From Flavobacterium sp. (GTDB lineage: Bacteria > Bacteroidota > Bacteroidia > Flavobacteriales > Flavobacteriaceae), in assembly GCA_016714905.1 (NCBI GenBank), contig JADKBW010000007.1, positions 141,843 through 205,842 of the forward strand: a stretch of DNA of 64,000 nt. Reading direction: 5' to 3'. The notes beneath the pieces are model-generated. The model searched no databases. It was not told where the DNA came from and saw only the letters and a program-made list of their open reading frames with translations. Each line of letters begins with the position of its first letter. Position 1 is the stretch's first letter. A program made the position numbers and the translations under genes. This document shows positions 36,738 to 46,488 of this stretch, in pieces.

Positions 36738-38573
36738 ATGAAAACAACAACGATTGCAATGGTCTCCCTTTGTGTGATGGGAACATTTACAGCCTCAGCG
36801 CAACTAGGTGGACTAATAGGAAAAAAATCAGCCGGGAAAAAATCAGGAAGTTTTTCTACGGTTTGGGAATCCGAATTTGATAATAAGGCTTCTCGTTTGG
36901 CGCTTTGCGATGGCGATGGTCAATATATTATCGGGACTGATGACAATTCGGCTTCGGTTATCGATGCCAACGGGAAAGCAATTTGGAATGGTGATTACAA
37001 AAAATTAACTACCAATAAAACCAACAATTCGGAATATCAATATACGATTTGGAAAGAAAAAGGAGGCTACTTGTTTTTGTTTGATGCTAGAAAACTAGGA
37101 ACAGATAGAGTAGCCGTACTCGATTTAGCCACGGGGAAAGAACTTTGGAACTCCGAATTGTATCAAAATCTAATTCCAAAAGGAACCAAAGCTGAAGAAG
37201 GAACAGATCAAGGCGAATTAGAAACGGTAAAGTATATCGGCGAGTTGGATTCGTTTCTCATTTCACAAAAAAATTCAATCATTTTAGTTAAAGCAAATAC
37301 TGGCGAGAAAATCTGGGAAACCAATCGATTTAAAGGTGGCGTTGGAAAGTATGTTTATGATGCAAAAAGAAATGAAATCATCATGGTCAATTTTAAGCCG
37401 ACGGCGTTAGGCGCTTTATTTTCTGGATTCAAAAATCAATTGGTTCGCGTCAATGCTGCTAATGGAGATATACTTTGGGATGCGACTTTTGTAGGAACAA
37501 TTGAAAAGGAGTTGGTAACACGTCGCGCCATCATCGATCTTTGGATAAAAGGAGATAAGATATTTATGTATTTAGACGGGATGAATGTTTACGACTACAA
37601 CACAGGCCAAAAAATATGGAACGCGAATTATGAAAATGACATGCAAGGCGCCAACGGTGGATTATTTAGCGGTGGTAAACGTTCTAAAATTTATAGAACA
37701 TTGGCAGATCCGTTATTTACAGATGATGCGGTCTATTTAGTAATGCTCGGCGGTAGAGATCGAACCAAATACGTTGAAAAACACGATTTAGCGTCTGGGA
37801 AATTACTTTGGGCATCAGAAAAAATTACAGGCGCTTTTTGTATGCCGAACATTTATAAATCGGGAGATAAAATCCTCATTCAAGTAGGCGGAAAAGTTCA
37901 GGTACAGGAGTTTCGATTGGAAGAAACCTCCAGCAGTTTTGGCGCTGGAATGGCTCTGGGCGGATTTGGTGGAGGCGGAACAGTAAAACAATGGGTTCCT
38001 TACATCTATTGGGATTATAAAAATCAAAAGAATTCTGTTTTATGTATAGACGATAAAACAGGTCAAGTAGCTTGGCGTTCAGAACGATTTGACAAGAGAA
38101 TTACAGATTTCATTCTAGAAGAAAACAAAACTCTTTTCGTTGGAGATGGAGATGAATTTTACGGTTATGACATCGCTTCCGGTAAACAATTATTTGATGT
38201 GAAACACAATGATGCAAGAGTTGGAAAAGCTACGGATGTGATCGATTTTGGAGAAAAAGTGGTAGTGTTATCAGAAAAAGGATTGGCCGCTTACAACAAG
38301 AAAGATGGAACTCGAGCATACGCATCGGATAAAATCAAAGGCGTTGATTATTTCTACCATATCGGAGATAACTATTTCCTAAGAGACCAAAGAAACAGCA
38401 AGAATATCATCTACGGTATCGATATGAGCAACGGAGAAACCAAAGGTTCTGTGCAATCTAAAGGAAAAGGCGGAAGCCCTAAATATGGCAATGGAATCGA
38501 TATTACATCAGATGGAGAATACATTTTTGCTTTCAAAGGCAAAAAAGTAGAGAAGATAAAAGTAAACAATTAA
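36738..38573 (+). CDS. Secreted PQQ-type beta-propeller protein
   Basis: A 611-residue protein with a signal peptide (MKTTTIAMVSLCVMGTFTASAQ). It then has repeated PQQ-like blades, each with a turn such as DLATGKELWNSE, KANTGEKIWETN, NAANGDILWDAT, DYNTGQKIWNAN, DLASGKLLWASE, DDKTGQVAWRSE and DIASGKQLFDVK. The A-x-x-G-x-x-x-W pattern predicts a propeller of about seven or eight blades. The dehydrogenase residues needed to bind PQQ or metal are not evident, so a structural or binding role (compare BamB-like proteins) is more likely. There is no lipobox or type IX sorting domain. Confidence 0.83.
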   Translation: MKTTTIAMVSLCVMGTFTASAQLGGLIGKKSAGKKSGSFSTVWESEFDNKASRLALCDGDGQYIIGTDDNSASVIDANGKAIWNGDYKKLTTNKTNNSEYQYTIWKEKGGYLFLFDARKLGTDRVAVLDLATGKELWNSELYQNLIPKGTKAEEGTDQGELETVKYIGELDSFLISQKNSIILVKANTGEKIWETNRFKGGVGKYVYDAKRNEIIMVNFKPTALGALFSGFKNQLVRVNAANGDILWDATFVGTIEKELVTRRAIIDLWIKGDKIFMYLDGMNVYDYNTGQKIWNANYENDMQGANGGLFSGGKRSKIYRTLADPLFTDDAVYLVMLGGRDRTKYVEKHDLASGKLLWASEKITGAFCMPNIYKSGDKILIQVGGKVQVQEFRLEETSSSFGAGMALGGFGGGGTVKQWVPYIYWDYKNQKNSVLCIDDKTGQVAWRSERFDKRITDFILEENKTLFVGDGDEFYGYDIASGKQLFDVKHNDARVGKATDVIDFGEKVVVLSEKGLAAYNKKDGTRAYASDKIKGVDYFYHIGDNYFLRDQRNSKNIIYGIDMSNGETKGSVQSKGKGGSPKYGNGIDITSDGEYIFAFKGKKVEKIKVNN

Positions 38574-38597
38574 ATAGGTTGAACGTTTGGTTGTTTC

Positions 38598-38630
38598 AGG
38601 CTGCTAATTCGTTTTGGCAGCCTTTTTTTT
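38598..38630 (+). terminator. Terminator after the PQQ-like propeller gene
   Basis: AGGCTGC pairs with GCAGCCT over a 12-base loop and is followed by eight T residues. The next start codon (38646) is only 15 bases beyond. Confidence 0.9.
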
Positions 38631-38645
38631 AAAGCCTTTTTGACA

Positions 38646-40070
38646 ATGAAAAAAATAGTTTTAATTTTATTTTTGGCACTTTCGTTTTCCCTCTATGGAC
38701 AGCAAATTCAATGGGCAAATAAGCTCATCAAGTACTCGTCTGACTTGGGTGGAAAGCAATACGGAATCAAACGAATTCTCGGCAAACCCGATGTTTTTCC
38801 ACAAGCCGGAAATTCACCCAATGCGTGGAATCCGAAAAATGCACTCGACGGTTATGAAATCGTTGAAGTTGGATTTGAAAAACCGCAAAGCGTAAAGCAA
38901 ATCGCCGTATTTGAAAACCTCAATGCAGGTTGCGTCGTAAAGATTAGCGTGGATACCGGCGATGGAAAATACAAAACAGTTTGGACAAGAATAAGAGATT
39001 ATCGAACACCCACATTTAAAGCAACAATTCCTGCCGATCACGCTTATTACTTTAAACGAAAAAGACGCAAGATTCAAGAAGCTCCAGACGTGTTTAATCC
39101 TGGTGTTGAACGTGCTGTTTTAGAATCGGTCGTGAATAATGTAGTCGCTGTTAAAGTGGAGTTTAATTTTGCGCTACTGCCTGGTCAAAAACAAGTTGAC
39201 GCTATTGGAATCTCAGATTCTGACGTGCCGATCGATGCAAAGATTAATGTTGGAACTGAATTCAAAAACATAACAGCAGAAAAATTCCCAACATTAGATT
39301 CGTTCCAAGTCTTAAGTCTTGTAGTGGCTCCTGGCGGTGAAAAAATACTCTTTACACAACAATCGGAGGAAAAGGAATTGGTCTATTCTTGCCAGAAGGA
39401 ATCAGGTGCGTTATGGTCAATTCCCAAATTAGAATCTTCACTAAGCGAAAATGACCTTCATAACTATGTGGATTTTATCAAAAATGATCTGATCGTAAAA
39501 GGAGGAGGCGTCTACAAAAATGCTTCTGGCGAAACAGGATATCAATTTTTTAATCTTGAAAATGGTAATTACCAACCCAAAGACCAACTGAAGATTACGG
39601 CGTATGCCAATTACGGCGATGCGGCTTTTCTTACCGCAACAACAGATTTAAAAACAGTCATATTAGCGATAGAGTCCGATTTTACGCAAGGCGGCACCGA
39701 TTTTTATTTTACGAATAGGAAAGAAGACGGCACTTATGGCTTGCTCCAAAACATGGGGAAAATGATCAATTCTGCGGATGATGACATTTCTCCTCAATTG
39801 TTGTCGGACGGCAAAACTCTTTTGTTCAGCTCCAACGGATTTAGTAGTTTTGGAGGTTATGATATTTATGTGAGTTATCGTTTGGATGATAGTTGGAAAA
39901 ATTGGTCGGAACCCATCAACGTAGGAAGTGGCATTAATTCGGCAGGATATGACGGTGCGCCATACTATGACGAAACCAATGAGGTGCTCTATTTTGTGAC
40001 TGACGTCGATGGAAAATCAGCAGTTCATTTGGCTAGAGTTCCAAAACAAACATTGATGAATAGAAAGTAA
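38646..40070 (+). CDS. Secreted PD40-type beta-propeller protein
   Basis: From ATG 38646 (MKKIVLILFLALSFSLYGQ) the product has 474 residues. An N-terminal region with KYSSDLGGKQYGIKRILGKP and AVLESVVNNVVAVKVEFNF (about 25-190) looks like a discoidin-type beta-sandwich. Residues 220-470 contain WD40-like PD40 repeats: SADDDISPQLLSDGKTLLFS, SSFGGYDIYVSYR, NSAGYDGAPYYDETNEVLYF. Such domains in Bacteroidota often precede OmpA-like domains (as in PorE), but none is present here. Probably a periplasmic or surface binding protein; the partner is unknown. Confidence 0.78.
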   Translation: MKKIVLILFLALSFSLYGQQIQWANKLIKYSSDLGGKQYGIKRILGKPDVFPQAGNSPNAWNPKNALDGYEIVEVGFEKPQSVKQIAVFENLNAGCVVKISVDTGDGKYKTVWTRIRDYRTPTFKATIPADHAYYFKRKRRKIQEAPDVFNPGVERAVLESVVNNVVAVKVEFNFALLPGQKQVDAIGISDSDVPIDAKINVGTEFKNITAEKFPTLDSFQVLSLVVAPGGEKILFTQQSEEKELVYSCQKESGALWSIPKLESSLSENDLHNYVDFIKNDLIVKGGGVYKNASGETGYQFFNLENGNYQPKDQLKITAYANYGDAAFLTATTDLKTVILAIESDFTQGGTDFYFTNRKEDGTYGLLQNMGKMINSADDDISPQLLSDGKTLLFSSNGFSSFGGYDIYVSYRLDDSWKNWSEPINVGSGINSAGYDGAPYYDETNEVLYFVTDVDGKSAVHLARVPKQTLMNRK

Positions 40071-40092
40071 GTTTAATGTAAAGTCGAGTGCT

Positions 40093-40377
40093 ATGATAGT
40101 AAGTCTCTGTTTTTGTATTCTTGTCTTGCTCGCAATTGTTGTGCGATTGCTGATGAAGTTCCGTCGACAACAAAAAGTCTTTCAAAGCAAAATCAAATCA
40201 ATGCAAGATACTATCGTCGAAATATCGCGGAAGCATATTGAATATCAAGAAAGATTGCAGCTCGCGGATGAACTTGACCAAAGTCTCAAATCGATTAAAG
40301 CCAACCTAAGCACTTCTATTTTCGACCTTAATTTTGAACTCATGGAAACCCTTTCTAAAAACAACTTGCTCAAATGA
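40093..40377 (+). CDS. Small membrane-anchored coiled-coil protein
   Basis: 94 residues: one N-terminal membrane helix (about 2-22, rich in Val, Leu, Cys) followed by a basic stop-transfer (KFRRQQK) and a helical coiled coil to the end. It lies 22 bases after the PD40 propeller gene and 67 bases before a sensor kinase gene and may be translated with either. No known family was recognised. Confidence 0.6.
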   Translation: MIVSLCFCILVLLAIVVRLLMKFRRQQKVFQSKIKSMQDTIVEISRKHIEYQERLQLADELDQSLKSIKANLSTSIFDLNFELMETLSKNNLLK

Positions 40378-40444
40378 AGTTAATCGACTTCTTGTGTTTT
40401 GAAGTGTACCCTTTTTTTGTATTTTTAGAAAGTAAATCTTAGAT

Positions 40445-42382
40445 ATGAAAAAATTTGTGCTCTTGTTTGGTATCACTTTACTTCTTTTTGCTTGTCATTC
40501 AAAGCAAGAGGCGCCAGCAAATAATAAGACGGCAAATCAAATCAAGATTATCAAATGGTATAAAAATATCAGTTATATATCGAATACGCATCCTGATTCT
40601 ATTGCTTTTTATGCCGACCTGATAGAAAAATTGGCCGAACACGAATCGAATATTTATAAGTCGATGGCGTATACGGTGCGAGGGGTTTATTACCAAAATA
40701 GTTCCTCCTACGAATTGTCCAAAAGAGCGTTCGAAAAATCTATTGCCTTAATTGCCGACTCTAAATATGACACCATTCAAGCTAAGGCGTACATCGGTTT
40801 GGGGAATTACTACAAAAACACTGGTGATTATCCCAAAGGTTTTGAGTGCTTGTATAAGGCGCTAAAAATATATGAGAAGAAAAAAAACAAGTTTGGTATT
40901 TCGAGTGCACAAGGTTGTATCGCTCAAATTTACCTTCAAAAAAATGATCTCGACGCTGCAAAGGAAACTCTAAAAGTGGCCTTGGCGGTTTTGGGAGAAG
41001 ATAAAGACAATCATATCTATCTCATTTCATCACATACTTTGGCCAATGTATATGGCATGTCTGGAAATTTTGAACGCGCTTTAGCCATTGATGAGGAATG
41101 TTTAGCCATTGCTAACAAACTGAAATCACCTCGGAATAAAGTGATGTTCCTCGACAATAAAGCCAATTGTTTTATGTATTCGAATCAACTAGACAGTGCT
41201 GCCTATTATTTTCAGGAGTGTCTAAAAATTGATAGGCAAGTAGGCGAAAGAAAACAAATTGCGGATACATACACCAATTTAGGAAACCTAGCCATTTTTC
41301 AAAAAGATTATGCTGCGGCGGAAAAACATTTGAACACTAGTATTTCTTTGTTAAAAGAATTAAATCAAAAACCTAATCTTATTAATGCCTACGAAATTTT
41401 AGTCGATTTATACCAGCGAGAAGGTAAATTAAAAGAAGCACTCGCTGCCGAATTTGAAAAAGAAAATACCTATCAAGCCGTCATTTCGGAAAAGAAAGAG
41501 GCTGCTTTGGCGGAATTCAAAATTCTTTACGAAACCCAAAAGAAAGAGCAACAATTGGCAGAAAGCAAAGTGTTGTTGTTGCAAAATGAAGCAAAAACAA
41601 GACGTACTAATTACGTACTCATCGCACTGTCTATTGTTGTGTTTTTCGTCGCGTTGGTTGGTTATTTGTTGTATCGTCAGCAAAAAGCAAAAGTGGAACA
41701 AAAGGAAAAAGAATTCGAGCTAAAATCAGCAATTGCTTTAATAGAAAAACAAAACGAATTGCAAGAACAGCGATTAAGTATTTCGAGAGATTTGCATGAT
41801 AATATCGGGGCACAACTCACTTTTATTATTTCATCGGTCGATAATATTAAATACGCGTTTGAAATACAAAATGAAAAGCTCGATAGCAAATTGCAAAACA
41901 TCAGCAACTTCACAAAATCAACCATAATTGAACTTCGTGATACGATTTGGGCAATGAATTCTGATGAAATTACATTTGAAGATTTGCGTTCTAGAATCCT
42001 AAACTTTATTGAAAAGGCAAAAACGGCCAAGGAAGATGTCGATTTTCAATTTACAATTGACGACAATTTGAATCAACTGAGACTAAATTCGGTCTTTGGA
42101 ATGAATATTTATCGCGTGATTCAAGAAGCTGTAAACAATGCCCTAAAATACAGTAACGCTAAACAAATTGAAATCTTAGTTTACAAAGTTGAAAACAATT
42201 TGGCGGTTAAAATTTCCGATAATGGCGTTGGTTTCGATCTCGAAAATACTGTAAAAGGAAACGGCATTATGAATATGGAGAAACGAATAGAAAGTATCGG
42301 TGGAATCATAAGCATCGATTCTAAAGTCAATGAAGGGACAATTGTATCTTTCTTAATTCCTGATAATACCGTGGAAAAATGA
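40445..42382 (+). CDS. TPR sensor histidine kinase with lipoprotein-type signal
   Basis: A 645-residue sensor kinase. The N-terminus, MKKFVLLFGITLLLFAC-HSK, is a lipobox, so the sensor domain may be lipidated at Cys 17. Residues 40-365 are tetratricopeptide repeats (for example AYIGLGNYYKNTGDYPKGFE, DTYTNLGNLAIFQKDYAAAE), followed by a coiled coil, one membrane helix (about 387-406), a HisKA_3 dimerisation domain with the phospho-acceptor His in SRDLHDNIGAQLTF, and an ATP-binding HATPase domain (EAVNNALKYSNA, DNGVGFD, GNGIMNMEKRI). TPR domains probably sense a periplasmic protein. It overlaps the next kinase gene by four bases (ATGA) and a response regulator follows, so this is one signalling unit. 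Confidence 0.92.
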   Translation: MKKFVLLFGITLLLFACHSKQEAPANNKTANQIKIIKWYKNISYISNTHPDSIAFYADLIEKLAEHESNIYKSMAYTVRGVYYQNSSSYELSKRAFEKSIALIADSKYDTIQAKAYIGLGNYYKNTGDYPKGFECLYKALKIYEKKKNKFGISSAQGCIAQIYLQKNDLDAAKETLKVALAVLGEDKDNHIYLISSHTLANVYGMSGNFERALAIDEECLAIANKLKSPRNKVMFLDNKANCFMYSNQLDSAAYYFQECLKIDRQVGERKQIADTYTNLGNLAIFQKDYAAAEKHLNTSISLLKELNQKPNLINAYEILVDLYQREGKLKEALAAEFEKENTYQAVISEKKEAALAEFKILYETQKKEQQLAESKVLLLQNEAKTRRTNYVLIALSIVVFFVALVGYLLYRQQKAKVEQKEKEFELKSAIALIEKQNELQEQRLSISRDLHDNIGAQLTFIISSVDNIKYAFEIQNEKLDSKLQNISNFTKSTIIELRDTIWAMNSDEITFEDLRSRILNFIEKAKTAKEDVDFQFTIDDNLNQLRLNSVFGMNIYRVIQEAVNNALKYSNAKQIEILVYKVENNLAVKISDNGVGFDLENTVKGNGIMNMEKRIESIGGIISIDSKVNEGTIVSFLIPDNTVEK

Positions 42383-44130
42383 TCAAAAGTCTCGTTAAAG
42401 CACTACTTTTTTCATTCGCTTTGTTTTCAAATGCACAGCAAAAAGCAACAATAGATTCGCTGAACAAATTGCCATTTGCAACAAAAATTGAAAATGCCGC
42501 GAATTTGGATGACGATTTCCTAAAAAATGCTGAAGACGCGCACAAATTAAAGTACATTTTGGGCGAAGCGGAAAGCTACAGTAACTTAAGTCTCGTTTAT
42601 TATTTCCAAGGCAAATATGAAAAGGATTTGCAATATGCGCTCAAGGCTATTGAATTATTCTCGAAAATAAATGCTCAAGAAAAAATCGCGCTAGAGTACG
42701 GTGAAGTTGGCTATCGAATGAAAACCCGCAATATCAAAAAGGCGCAAGAGTTTATGCGGAAAGGGAAAGCTATCGCCGAGCAAAATCGCTTTCAAAAACC
42801 ACTGTTGAGCATTTACAATAATTATGGAGTTTTAAAGGAAATGCAACAAGAATACGATTCTGCATTATATTTCTACAGTAAAGGACTTCGGATGAAGGAA
42901 CAAATAAATGACAGCGTGGGCATTCCGTATAGTCTGAACAATATCGCAGGGTTATATGTTATTCTGAAGAAATTTGATGAAGCAAAAGTGCTTTATGACA
43001 AGGCAATAGCAATGAGAATTCAGCGGCATGACCAAAGTGGAATAGCGGAAAATTATGCGTACTACGGCGACTTATATGCGGCACAAAATCAGAATGAAAA
43101 AGCAATTTTATGGTATGAGAAAGCACTGAAAAATGCAATTAAATTCAGATATACCGACTTAATTCAGTTTTGCTACAACAAAATTGCCGAGAATTATGAG
43201 GTCTTAAATAATACTAGTGAAGCACTAAAAAATTATAAATTATACTTGCAGTATCGGGATAGCTTGTTGAATAAAGAAACCAATGCAAAAATCTCCGAAT
43301 TAGAAGTCAAATACGAAACCAAAGAAAAAGAAAAACTTTTGCTTCAAAAGGAAGTTGAATCGCAAAAACAAAAGTACTTAATAATTGCGCTTGCTGTTTT
43401 TGCATTTTTCATCTCCTTAGTTGGGTACTTGATTTACCGCCAACAAAAACTAAAAAACAGACAGCAAGTACAAGAGTTTCAATTGAAATCCGCAATTGTA
43501 CAAATAGAAAATCAAAACCAATTACAAGAACAACGTTTGAGCATTTCTCGGGATTTGCACGATAATATTGGCGCACAGCTTACTTTTATTATTTCCTCGG
43601 TTGATAATATCAGATACGCTTTTGATATTCAAAATGAAAAATTAGACCACAAACTTCAAAACATCAGCAACTTCGCAAAAGCAACAATTATAGAATTGCG
43701 CGATACGATTTGGGCAATGAATTCGAATGAAATTACATTTGAAGATTTGCAAATCCGAGTCTTAAACTTCCTCGAAAAGGCAAAAGCAGCAAAGGAGGAA
43801 ATCGACTTTAAGTTTACAATCGATAAGAATCTTTATGATTTGAAACTCAATGCCGTATTTGGAATGAATGTTTATCGTGTCATGCAGGAAGCCATCAACA
43901 ACGCTCTGAAATACGCCAATCCGAATCAAATTGCAATTGATGTCACTAAAATTGACGGTAAAGTAAGTGTAAAGATAATTGACAATGGCGTTGGTTTCGA
44001 TTTGAAAACTATAGAAAAAGGCAACGGATTAAATAACATGCAAAAACGTATCGAAGGTATTGGCGGTGTTTTTTCAATGCAATCTGAAGTGGGAAGAGGT
44101 ACAACAATTTCGATACTTTTATCAATTTAA
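42379..44130 (+). CDS. TPR sensor histidine kinase (second copy)
   Basis: A 583-residue sensor kinase, paralogue of the preceding one. It has a cleavable signal peptide (MIKSLVKALLFSFALFSNAQ) instead of a lipobox, TPR repeats at about residues 45-310 (for example LYFYSKGLRMKEQINDSVG), one membrane helix (about 334-353), the HisKA_3 His in SRDLHDNIGAQLTF and the ATPase motifs EAINNALKYANP, DNGVGFD, GNGLNNMQKRI. The catalytic parts of both kinases are very alike and the TPR sensor parts differ, so the pair can respond to two inputs. It begins inside the stop codon of the first kinase (ATGA) and the response regulator starts 11 bases after its stop. Confidence 0.93.
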   Translation: MIKSLVKALLFSFALFSNAQQKATIDSLNKLPFATKIENAANLDDDFLKNAEDAHKLKYILGEAESYSNLSLVYYFQGKYEKDLQYALKAIELFSKINAQEKIALEYGEVGYRMKTRNIKKAQEFMRKGKAIAEQNRFQKPLLSIYNNYGVLKEMQQEYDSALYFYSKGLRMKEQINDSVGIPYSLNNIAGLYVILKKFDEAKVLYDKAIAMRIQRHDQSGIAENYAYYGDLYAAQNQNEKAILWYEKALKNAIKFRYTDLIQFCYNKIAENYEVLNNTSEALKNYKLYLQYRDSLLNKETNAKISELEVKYETKEKEKLLLQKEVESQKQKYLIIALAVFAFFISLVGYLIYRQQKLKNRQQVQEFQLKSAIVQIENQNQLQEQRLSISRDLHDNIGAQLTFIISSVDNIRYAFDIQNEKLDHKLQNISNFAKATIIELRDTIWAMNSNEITFEDLQIRVLNFLEKAKAAKEEIDFKFTIDKNLYDLKLNAVFGMNVYRVMQEAINNALKYANPNQIAIDVTKIDGKVSVKIIDNGVGFDLKTIEKGNGLNNMQKRIEGIGGVFSMQSEVGRGTTISILLSI

Positions 44131-44141
44131 TAAAAGCAACT

Positions 44142-44789
44142 ATGATCAAAATAGCCATCGTCGACGATAACTCATTTTTAATCAAAACGGTAGAAGAAAA
44201 ACTGTCCTTTTTTGACGATTTTAGTGTAAAAATTGCCGCAGACAACGGACAAAGTCTCCTCGATAAACTAGAGAAAAATCATAACGTAGATTTGATATTA
44301 ATGGATATCGAAATGCCCGTGATGAACGGAATTGAAGCGACGCAAATCGTAAAACAACGTTATCCGCAAATCAAGATTATCATGTTGACCGTGTTTGACA
44401 ATGACGAAAATATTTTCAAATCAATCAAGGCGGGCGCCGATGGTTATTTGCTGAAAGAAGTCAATGCCAAAGATCTTCATCAAGGCATACTTGAAACACT
44501 CAATGGCGGCGCGACCATGACACCTTCAATTGCGCTAAAGACACTGAAACTTTTTCGAAATCCAATCGATTTCGAGAATGTAAATGACGAGGAAGAAATA
44601 CAATTGACGGCCAGAGAAGTCGAGGTGCTGGAACAATTGAGCAAAGGCCTGAAATACCAACACATCGCCGAAAATTTGTTCCTTTCTGTCGGCACCATTC
44701 GCAAACATGTGGAAAACATTTACACCAAATTGCAGGTGCACAATAAATTAGAAGCTATTCAAAAAGCAAAGAATAACAAACTTATTTAG
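44142..44789 (+). CDS. LuxR/NarL-type response regulator
   Basis: A 215-residue two-domain regulator. The receiver domain has VDDNSF, the phospho-acceptor Asp in DLILMDIEMPVMNG, and the conserved Lys in ADGYLLKE. The C-terminal helix-turn-helix is LTAREVEVLEQLSKGLKYQHIA with SVGTIRKHVENIYTKL, typical of the NarL/FixJ group. It is the only regulator after two sensor kinases, so both probably phosphorylate it. Targets are unknown; no repeated binding site was seen around the unit. Confidence 0.94.
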   Translation: MIKIAIVDDNSFLIKTVEEKLSFFDDFSVKIAADNGQSLLDKLEKNHNVDLILMDIEMPVMNGIEATQIVKQRYPQIKIIMLTVFDNDENIFKSIKAGADGYLLKEVNAKDLHQGILETLNGGATMTPSIALKTLKLFRNPIDFENVNDEEEIQLTAREVEVLEQLSKGLKYQHIAENLFLSVGTIRKHVENIYTKLQVHNKLEAIQKAKNNKLI

Positions 44790-44867
44790 AAAAAATACGT
44801 AGTTTTTCGTATTGCCCTTTTCGTGCGTAGGATTTAGTTTTATCGAATATTTTAAAACTGCGATTCT

Positions 44868-46379
44868 ATGAAAACAAAAATTACATTTACTCTTGCTTTT
44901 TTTTGCCATGTTTTTTTTCTCTACGCTCAATATGGAATGCTAGATGCGACCTTTGATGGAGACGGAAAGAAAGTAATCAGTTTTGCAACACCAAATGATT
45001 ACGGTGAGTTTGTATTAATTCAAGCAGACTCAAAAATTATTGTTGGTGGTCGTTCGTCATTGACCGGGGGCAATCTTTCATTTTCTTTGGCAAGATTAAA
45101 TCCTGATGGTAGTTTCGACAATACTTTTGGAACGCAGGGAATGGTGACCACCAGCTATGGTACCGACGGATTTGAAGCGCTTTCAGGCGCACTTCAAACA
45201 GATGGAAAAATACTGGTTGTTGGTAATGCATTTACAAATATCAATCTGGGTTACTCACAAGTGGCAATCGTACGCTATAATTCTGACGGATCTCTAGACG
45301 CAACTTTTGATTCAGATGGTATGGTATTTACCCAAATCACAGATTCAAATGAAGATTTTGTCAAAAGAGTGCGCGTACAACCTGACGGGAAAATAGTAGT
45401 AGGAGTTCAGTCTAGAATTAATTTTGATAGAGAATTTGTATTGACGCGCTACAACGCAAATGGGGCTTTAGATGTTGAATTTGGCACAAACGGAATAGTA
45501 AGAACAATATTACCAAATACTAATGAAGCGATATATGACCTTGCATTGCAGGATGACGGTAAAATTCTAGCAGTAGGAACAATAAGCGGTAGTTCAAATG
45601 ATGACTTGGCAGTTTTCAGATATAACACCGACGGAAGCATGGATACTTCATTCGCGTCAAATGGAATGTTTACTTATGATTTCGCCAATGCTCATAATTA
45701 TGTGTTTGGCGTTGGACTTACTTCTGATTCAAAAATTATACTAGTTGGTAGGTACCAAAATGGGGCAATTTCAAGCCCATTTGTTTGCAAACTTAATGCA
45801 AACGGCACTTTTGACGACTCATTTGCCACAAACGGAATGCTCATTCAAACTACTGATGAAATGCCAAATGATGTCATAATTCAAGAAGATGATAGGATAC
45901 TGGTGGTAGGAACGTCAAACTCGAATTTTGGAATTTGGAAACTCAATTCAAATGGAACATTTGACACCACTTTTGGACTAAACGGAAAAGTAGAAACCAC
46001 AGTGACGTCAACCTATGCTATCGGAAATAGGGGCGCATTGCAGCCCGATGGTAAATTGGTGGTCGTAGGCAGTGTTTACGGTAATCCTTTTATGAAGTAC
46101 GGTGTGGTTCGATATACAAACGACAATCCTTTACTTGTTAATGAATTCGAGAACGCACAGATTGCTATTTTTCCTAATCCTACGAATGGGATTTTAAATA
46201 TTAATTCGGCTCAAAAAATCAATAGAATTGAGGTTTATGATCTGTTAGGACAGCTACTCTCAATTCAAAAATCGAGTTCAAATACAATTGATTTAACAGC
46301 CTTTATTTCTGGAGTTTATTGTAGCAGAATTTATCTCGATAATGGAGCTGTTGAAACTGTAAGAGTGATAAAGGAGTAA
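44868..46379 (+). CDS. Secreted seven-repeat delta-60-type propeller with type IX sorting domain
   Basis: A 503-residue protein with a signal peptide (MKTKITFTLAFFCHVFFLYAQ). Seven repeats of about 55-60 residues follow, each with the pattern DGSLDATFDSDG preceded by a KILVVG-type strand, as in delta-60 repeat proteins, which predict a beta-propeller. The end IAIFPNPTNGILNINSAQ ... FISGVYCSRIY ... RVIKE is a type A sorting domain, so it should be secreted by the type IX system and possibly attached to the surface. The ligand is unknown. No frameshift was found. Confidence 0.87.
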   Translation: MKTKITFTLAFFCHVFFLYAQYGMLDATFDGDGKKVISFATPNDYGEFVLIQADSKIIVGGRSSLTGGNLSFSLARLNPDGSFDNTFGTQGMVTTSYGTDGFEALSGALQTDGKILVVGNAFTNINLGYSQVAIVRYNSDGSLDATFDSDGMVFTQITDSNEDFVKRVRVQPDGKIVVGVQSRINFDREFVLTRYNANGALDVEFGTNGIVRTILPNTNEAIYDLALQDDGKILAVGTISGSSNDDLAVFRYNTDGSMDTSFASNGMFTYDFANAHNYVFGVGLTSDSKIILVGRYQNGAISSPFVCKLNANGTFDDSFATNGMLIQTTDEMPNDVIIQEDDRILVVGTSNSNFGIWKLNSNGTFDTTFGLNGKVETTVTSTYAIGNRGALQPDGKLVVVGSVYGNPFMKYGVVRYTNDNPLLVNEFENAQIAIFPNPTNGILNINSAQKINRIEVYDLLGQLLSIQKSSSNTIDLTAFISGVYCSRIYLDNGAVETVRVIKE

Positions 46380-46488
46380 AATTTGGAATATAATCGCCAC
46401 TTTCTTCAGATCAAAATACGAAAATAAGCGTATTTTTTGAAGGTTAGACAATCCTACATTTGTCCTATAAATTTTAAAGAAGATCATC

